64,000 nt of DNA from NCBI GenBank assembly GCA_004014935.1, contig CP025326.1, positions 434,001 to 498,000 of the forward strand, written 5' to 3'. A program made the position numbers and the translations under genes. This stretch comes from Saccharomycopsis malanga. Taxonomy: Eukaryota; Ascomycota; Saccharomycetes; Ascoideales; Saccharomycopsidaceae. Shown in pieces: positions 60,479 to 64,000 of the stretch (its first letter is position 1; every line of letters begins with the position of its first letter). The notes under the pieces were generated by a model that was not told where the DNA came from, ran no database searches, and saw nothing but the letters and a program-made list of their open reading frames with translations.

Positions 60479-63100
60479 TTAGGTGATTTTTTCTAGCACC
60501 AAACTGATTTGACGAGCGATCGATTCAAATGCAAAAGTATTTTCAAATCCTGATGGCACAGGAGCAGCGTTGAACTGTTTTAAATAAAGTGTCAAGGTTG
60601 ATACGTCGGTTTTGGTGAAAATGGACTTGAATACAGATTGATCATTTACTGTGAAAAGTGAGCCGAGAATTAAGCACAAATATCTTAAAGAATGGCGGTG
60701 TTCTTCGGTTGTCAAAGGGGATTGGGATTGATGGAATAGTTGTCGGAGTAGCAAGAGGTTTTCCTGCTCCATAAATGTGGTTTGGCAGCTGTCAAGAATG
60801 TTAACGAGATATCCAAGGGAAAATAGAGTTAATTTTGAAGAGATTGACAGGAGTTTTTCGCTATGTTCAACAAAGTTTATTTTCTGGATTGTTGTCAACA
60901 TGTTTATAGTCAGAGATACGCAATCAAAAGTATCGTCAGTGTTGGATGTAAGAACAACGAAGAGTTTCATATTAGACAAGCAACAATTCATTATTAGGAG
61001 GAGAGTTTCAGGAGCAGCTGTTGTAGAAAGAGTAGAATAATTTTCCATTAAGCTACAGAACAAGTTGAGAGTTTGGGATAAAGATTCTATAAGCAAATCT
61101 TTTTTATTGAGAAATGATTGGCTATTGGAAAAAATAGACAACCATTGGTTTAACAAGACGTTATAATGGGCAATTTTAAACTCAGACACTTTCTCAAGGC
61201 CAGTGGTTTTTGACAAATGGTCTAACAAGTCTTTAGCAATCACATTTGACATGCAAACAACCCCTTCAATAACTTTGTGGTCATAAACCACGTCTTGGAG
61301 AGTGTGTATAATATCTTTCACTATTCCCTTGTTTGCCAAACAGCTTAAAGAATTTAGTATGTTTAAAACAAAAAAAGACGTGTTGAATCCCTTTTCGCTG
61401 TTCAAAAATGTAGCAACATGTTGATTATCAAACGATTTCTCAAAACTACTAGTTATAAGCTCATTTAATAACTCATCCAACAGTGTTTTACAGATTTTAC
61501 TTAATCTGGGCGTGCATCTAGACGACTGGATCAAGATTCCCTCGTAGTCACCTGGAAAAACCTTTAAAATGAAGCCTTTGAAAAAGCCCCCTGCTAAAGA
61601 GTCTATGAATGCAATCGGAAATTGCTCTTTATTCAAAGCAGTTATATGAACTATCACCTTGTATACGAAAAGCGCCCAGCAGAAAGAAATTACGGGGTCA
61701 CTTAAAGTGAACGCAATTTCATAGACTTGTACAGGGAGTTTTGTATTAATCCAATAGTCCAAAACAGGGTTTTGATTTGTTTGAACAATTTTGAGACACA
61801 ATTCTAGCATTGTAGAACGTCTCACATGTATATCATCAGTATAGACAAAGCCATCCAATAGGAAATCTAGCTGTGAGAAACGTGCTCCCACTGAACGGTC
61901 TCTTAGGTCGTTAATTCCTAAAATTTTCACTGAAGGGTCTCTCAGATGATTTCTGTGTGTAGGTGGTTGAAGGTCAGGAGTGGAATCATCATAATTAGGC
62001 TCATTTTCTAAAGAAACAAATTCATCATCGTCACTATCCAGTTGACTATTATCTAATAAATAACTTCTTTGGGGCCCATAAGTTCTGATGCTCCCTATGG
62101 GTTTGATTTGTGAAATATTAGGATTTGTATCATGTTTTTCATCAGAATTATTCTGTGTGATAATCTCCGATAACGATTGTGTCAATTGCAATTCGTAAAT
62201 GGACAGTATATCAGCCACTGTCAGATCAGAGCCATTATTGAATTCTTCATCGGAGTCATAAACAGGCCATTTATTATTATCTACTTTTCTTACTTTGTAA
62301 GTGTTGAAATTTCCAGAGATTTCATTAACCAAATTCCAAGCATCAGTTTCTTCACAACTGAGTCCGATTTTTTCCATTTTTTCTGAGTTGTTTTGCAAAC
62401 CAATCATGATGTTTTCGCTGTCTTTTTGTTGGTCTTCATCTTTTTTAACAATTTGTTCATCTGGAAAAGATTGAAGAACCGACTCTTTTGATGAACTGAT
62501 TGATTCAACTTTCTGTTTAGTTTCTTGTTCAATTTTTTGTTTAGTTTTATCTTTAATTTTATCTTCAATTTTATCTTCAATTTTATCTTCAATTTTATCT
62601 TCAATTTTATCTTCAATATTCTCTTCAATTTTCTCTTCAATTGTATCTTCAATTGTATCTTCAATTGTATCTTCAATTTTCATGTCTGATTTAAATGTTA
62701 GCAAACCTTGGATGGCATTTTGCAATTCTTCAGAGTCAGTCTTGGAATTTCCATAGTATTTGGGTTTATCTAACACAACAGAGGTATTTGTAGAGTGTTT
62801 CTGAACAACAGTTTTCTCAAAATGTATAATCCGAGGATTAAAAGATTTATTTTCTTCTATATTTTCAGTAGATTTTGTAGCAATTATCCTCTGACTTTTA
62901 CCATTTGTTAAGCCAATAATTTTACTCTTTTTAATCTTTATATTTCCAGTAGATTTTCCAACACGTTGAGTTTCCCTCAAGTCTGAATTGCTTTCTAAGG
63001 GCAGCGAGAGTTTTGCACTAGCAGCAGAAAACCGTTTTCTCTTTACCCCATAAGTATTTTTTGCCCCATAAGTATTCTTTCTTCCTGTCAAAAACGTCAT
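60479..63100 (-). CDS. RAD61: Cohesin release factor Wapl/Rad61
   Basis: 873 residues, longer than baker's yeast Rad61 (647). The N-terminus has repeated YG motifs (NTYGAKNTYGVKRKR at about 9-23 and IRTYGPQRSYL at about 335), the type of short motif Wapl uses to contact Pds5/Scc3. The C-terminal half starts with the Wapl signature DLRDRSVGARFSQLDFLLDG and HVRRSTMLELCLKIV and continues as helical repeats to the end. An in-frame repeat of (IEDK)n at about 138-190 enlarges the linker. Rad61 with Pds5 opens the Smc3-kleisin gate and removes cohesin from chromosomes. Identification rests on the Wapl signature; other HEAT-type proteins lack it. The promoter is shared with the partial gene at 63292. 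Confidence 0.85.
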   Translation of the reverse strand: MTFLTGRKNTYGAKNTYGVKRKRFSAASAKLSLPLESNSDLRETQRVGKSTGNIKIKKSKIIGLTNGKSQRIIATKSTENIEENKSFNPRIIHFEKTVVQKHSTNTSVVLDKPKYYGNSKTDSEELQNAIQGLLTFKSDMKIEDTIEDTIEDTIEEKIEENIEDKIEDKIEDKIEDKIEDKIKDKTKQKIEQETKQKVESISSSKESVLQSFPDEQIVKKDEDQQKDSENIMIGLQNNSEKMEKIGLSCEETDAWNLVNEISGNFNTYKVRKVDNNKWPVYDSDEEFNNGSDLTVADILSIYELQLTQSLSEIITQNNSDEKHDTNPNISQIKPIGSIRTYGPQRSYLLDNSQLDSDDDEFVSLENEPNYDDSTPDLQPPTHRNHLRDPSVKILGINDLRDRSVGARFSQLDFLLDGFVYTDDIHVRRSTMLELCLKIVQTNQNPVLDYWINTKLPVQVYEIAFTLSDPVISFCWALFVYKVIVHITALNKEQFPIAFIDSLAGGFFKGFILKVFPGDYEGILIQSSRCTPRLSKICKTLLDELLNELITSSFEKSFDNQHVATFLNSEKGFNTSFFVLNILNSLSCLANKGIVKDIIHTLQDVVYDHKVIEGVVCMSNVIAKDLLDHLSKTTGLEKVSEFKIAHYNVLLNQWLSIFSNSQSFLNKKDLLIESLSQTLNLFCSLMENYSTLSTTAAPETLLLIMNCCLSNMKLFVVLTSNTDDTFDCVSLTINMLTTIQKINFVEHSEKLLSISSKLTLFSLGYLVNILDSCQTTFMEQENLLLLRQLFHQSQSPLTTEEHRHSLRYLCLILGSLFTVNDQSVFKSIFTKTDVSTLTLYLKQFNAAPVPSGFENTFAFESIARQISLVLEKIT
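62525..62690 (-). repeat. 12-bp in-frame tandem repeat inside RAD61
   Basis: About thirteen units of ATCTTCAATTTT (plus-strand reading) encode alternating Ile-Glu-Asp-Lys or Thr tetrapeptides, giving a charged helical or disordered stretch. Confidence 0.95.
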
Positions 63101-63181
63101 TTGGCTTATCAGTTATATTTCTACTTGGTATAGTACGCGGTGGATGCCTGAAAAAAAAATATTCAAGAAAAAGACGCCAAT

Positions 63182-63187
63182 ACGCGT
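63182..63187. promoter_or_regulatory. MCB element ACGCGT
   Basis: ACGCGT between the divergent RAD61 and partial gene, followed by TATATAATAAATATT. This is the MluI cell-cycle box bound by MBF in yeasts, fitting G1/S expression of a cohesin or DNA-maintenance gene. Confidence 0.5.
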
Positions 63188-63291
63188 ATATAATAAATAT
63201 TAACAATGTCTGGTGAAACTATGAATACAAGTGATTATCATCAATCCCCAACTTTTTGTTTGAAAAAGTAATATGGCACCGGGGAAATGAA

Positions 63292-64000
63292 ATGCTGTTT
63301 TCAGATAAGTTTCATCTGGATACTCCCCATGAGATAGAATATATACTGGTTTCTGACAGTGACGATGAAATCATTTCTGTAAAAAGAGTGAAACGTAATG
63401 ATTTTAAACATACATACAATGAAAAGACTGATAATGCTGAAGATAATGTTAATACTGAGAAAGAAGGTTTTGCATTGATTGATGAATCTGGTGATATTTC
63501 TCTGAATGACGATGAAAACTTGCGTATTTGTAATATTGTTGATACAAGTTTCCTAATTAAACCAAATACTACGAAAAATTCAGTACAAGATAATATTGTT
63601 TTTGACTACAAACCTCTAAGGAGTCCTCCATTAAATAATATTCCATCAACTAGTGAAAATACATTGAATTGTGATAACTTTATTCCATCGGCTAGTGAAA
63701 ATATATCAAGTTGTGATAACATCATATCAACTTGTGATAATACCATTCCATCAACTTATGATGCTGAAAATGACTATAATATCATTATTTCTGCACCAAA
63801 GTTCCATCCTTCCTCTCCAGATTTGACAATATCATCTTTTAATCTGAAACCTCGTCAAAATAGCATGGAATCGCATCAAGACACGGTTCTGGATGGTCCT
63901 ATTATTCCTGCCAAACTGAAAAAGACAGTAAAAAAAATCAAGCCAATGAATAAATTAGGTAATGATGCTGACATTATCAAGGCAATGCCAATGAATAAAT
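63292..64000 (+). CDS. Unidentified acidic protein with SUMO-interaction-like motif (partial)
   Basis: The frame is open from the ATG at 63292 to the window end (236 codons) and is probably real, given its acidic, Ser/Asn-rich nuclear-protein composition. Residues 15-26 read EIEYILVSDSDDE, a classic SUMO-interacting motif with acidic flank. The middle has repeated (N)IPSTSEN / CDN(I)I units at about 105-150. KKTVKKIKP near residue 210 is basic. Candidates such as a SUMO-targeted ligase or the nuclease scaffold Slx4 fit the composition, but no diagnostic domain lies in the visible part. A 22-codon upstream frame starts at 63207. CTG codons occur several times; in a CUG-Ser yeast the SIM would contain Ser in place of its first Leu. 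Confidence 0.6.
   Translation, partial: MLFSDKFHLDTPHEIEYILVSDSDDEIISVKRVKRNDFKHTYNEKTDNAEDNVNTEKEGFALIDESGDISLNDDENLRICNIVDTSFLIKPNTTKNSVQDNIVFDYKPLRSPPLNNIPSTSENTLNCDNFIPSASENISSCDNIISTCDNTIPSTYDAENDYNIIISAPKFHPSSPDLTISSFNLKPRQNSMESHQDTVLDGPIIPAKLKKTVKKIKPMNKLGNDADIIKAMPMNK

Noticed and set aside
1-64000. LTR-type element for family B or the block at 27540-28080
   Set aside because: I saw no paired long terminal repeats, no TG..CA ends that recur, and no gag, protease, integrase or reverse-transcriptase remnant.

Overview
This window is nuclear DNA of a budding yeast (Saccharomycotina). It has compact, mostly intronless genes with clear Saccharomycotina orthologues (PDP3, REC8, SNF6, EMC2, PRE1, SFI1, GPI13, TRP2, GPD1/2, AYR1, RNA1, PDX3, RAD61). 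The few introns use GTAAGT- or GTTAGT-type donors, TACTAAC-type branch points and acceptors only 7-11 bases beyond the branch point. CTG codons are rare in the genes I read, and a Dur3/Dur4-type permease and a KH protein of Candida-like type are present. A CUG-Ser clade yeast is therefore plausible, but not proven. The species cannot be named from the sequence.

Layout: 1-5.2 kb holds a repeat and PDP3; 5.2-7.3 kb REC8 (meiotic cohesin); 9.8-10.9 kb SNF6; 13.4-14.4 kb EMC2; 16.7-21.5 kb the divergent pair PRE1 / SFI1; 21.9-22.2 kb a FES1 relic; 22.4-25.7 kb GPI13; 28.2-30.5 kb a spliced sodium:solute symporter; 31.7-33.3 kb TRP2; 37-38.2 kb glycerol-3-phosphate dehydrogenase; 41.3-44.2 kb a KH-domain protein; 48.8-49.7 kb AYR1; 51.1-52.4 kb a GPI-anchored wall protein; 54.5-55.8 kb RNA1 (RanGAP); 57.2-58.3 kb a three-exon acyltransferase of MUM3 type; 59-59.8 kb spliced PDX3; 60.5-63.1 kb RAD61 (Wapl); 63.3 kb onwards an unidentified partial gene. 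The genes serve separate housekeeping roles. The only functional link I see is cohesin: REC8 and its release factor RAD61 are both here, though 53 kb apart.

The most unusual content is intergenic. Repeat family A is a tRNA-headed SINE of about 300 bp ending in an ATT-rich tail, with at least 15 whole or partial copies. The copy at 35768-36079 is flanked by a perfect 11-bp target-site duplication. Its 3' half is also found downstream of a decayed coding segment (family C, two copies), which is what a partner element's 3' end would look like. Repeat family B is a roughly 0.65-1.2 kb noncoding element with a tRNA-like head and a hairpin whose loop carries 1-4 copies of a 10-bp unit. It has ten copies and fills about 14% of the window. 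A and B are often joined in the same order. Several minisatellites, TGCATG-rich promoter patches and two duplicated intergenic blocks complete the picture. No intact tRNA, rRNA, CRISPR array or virus-like element was recognised.
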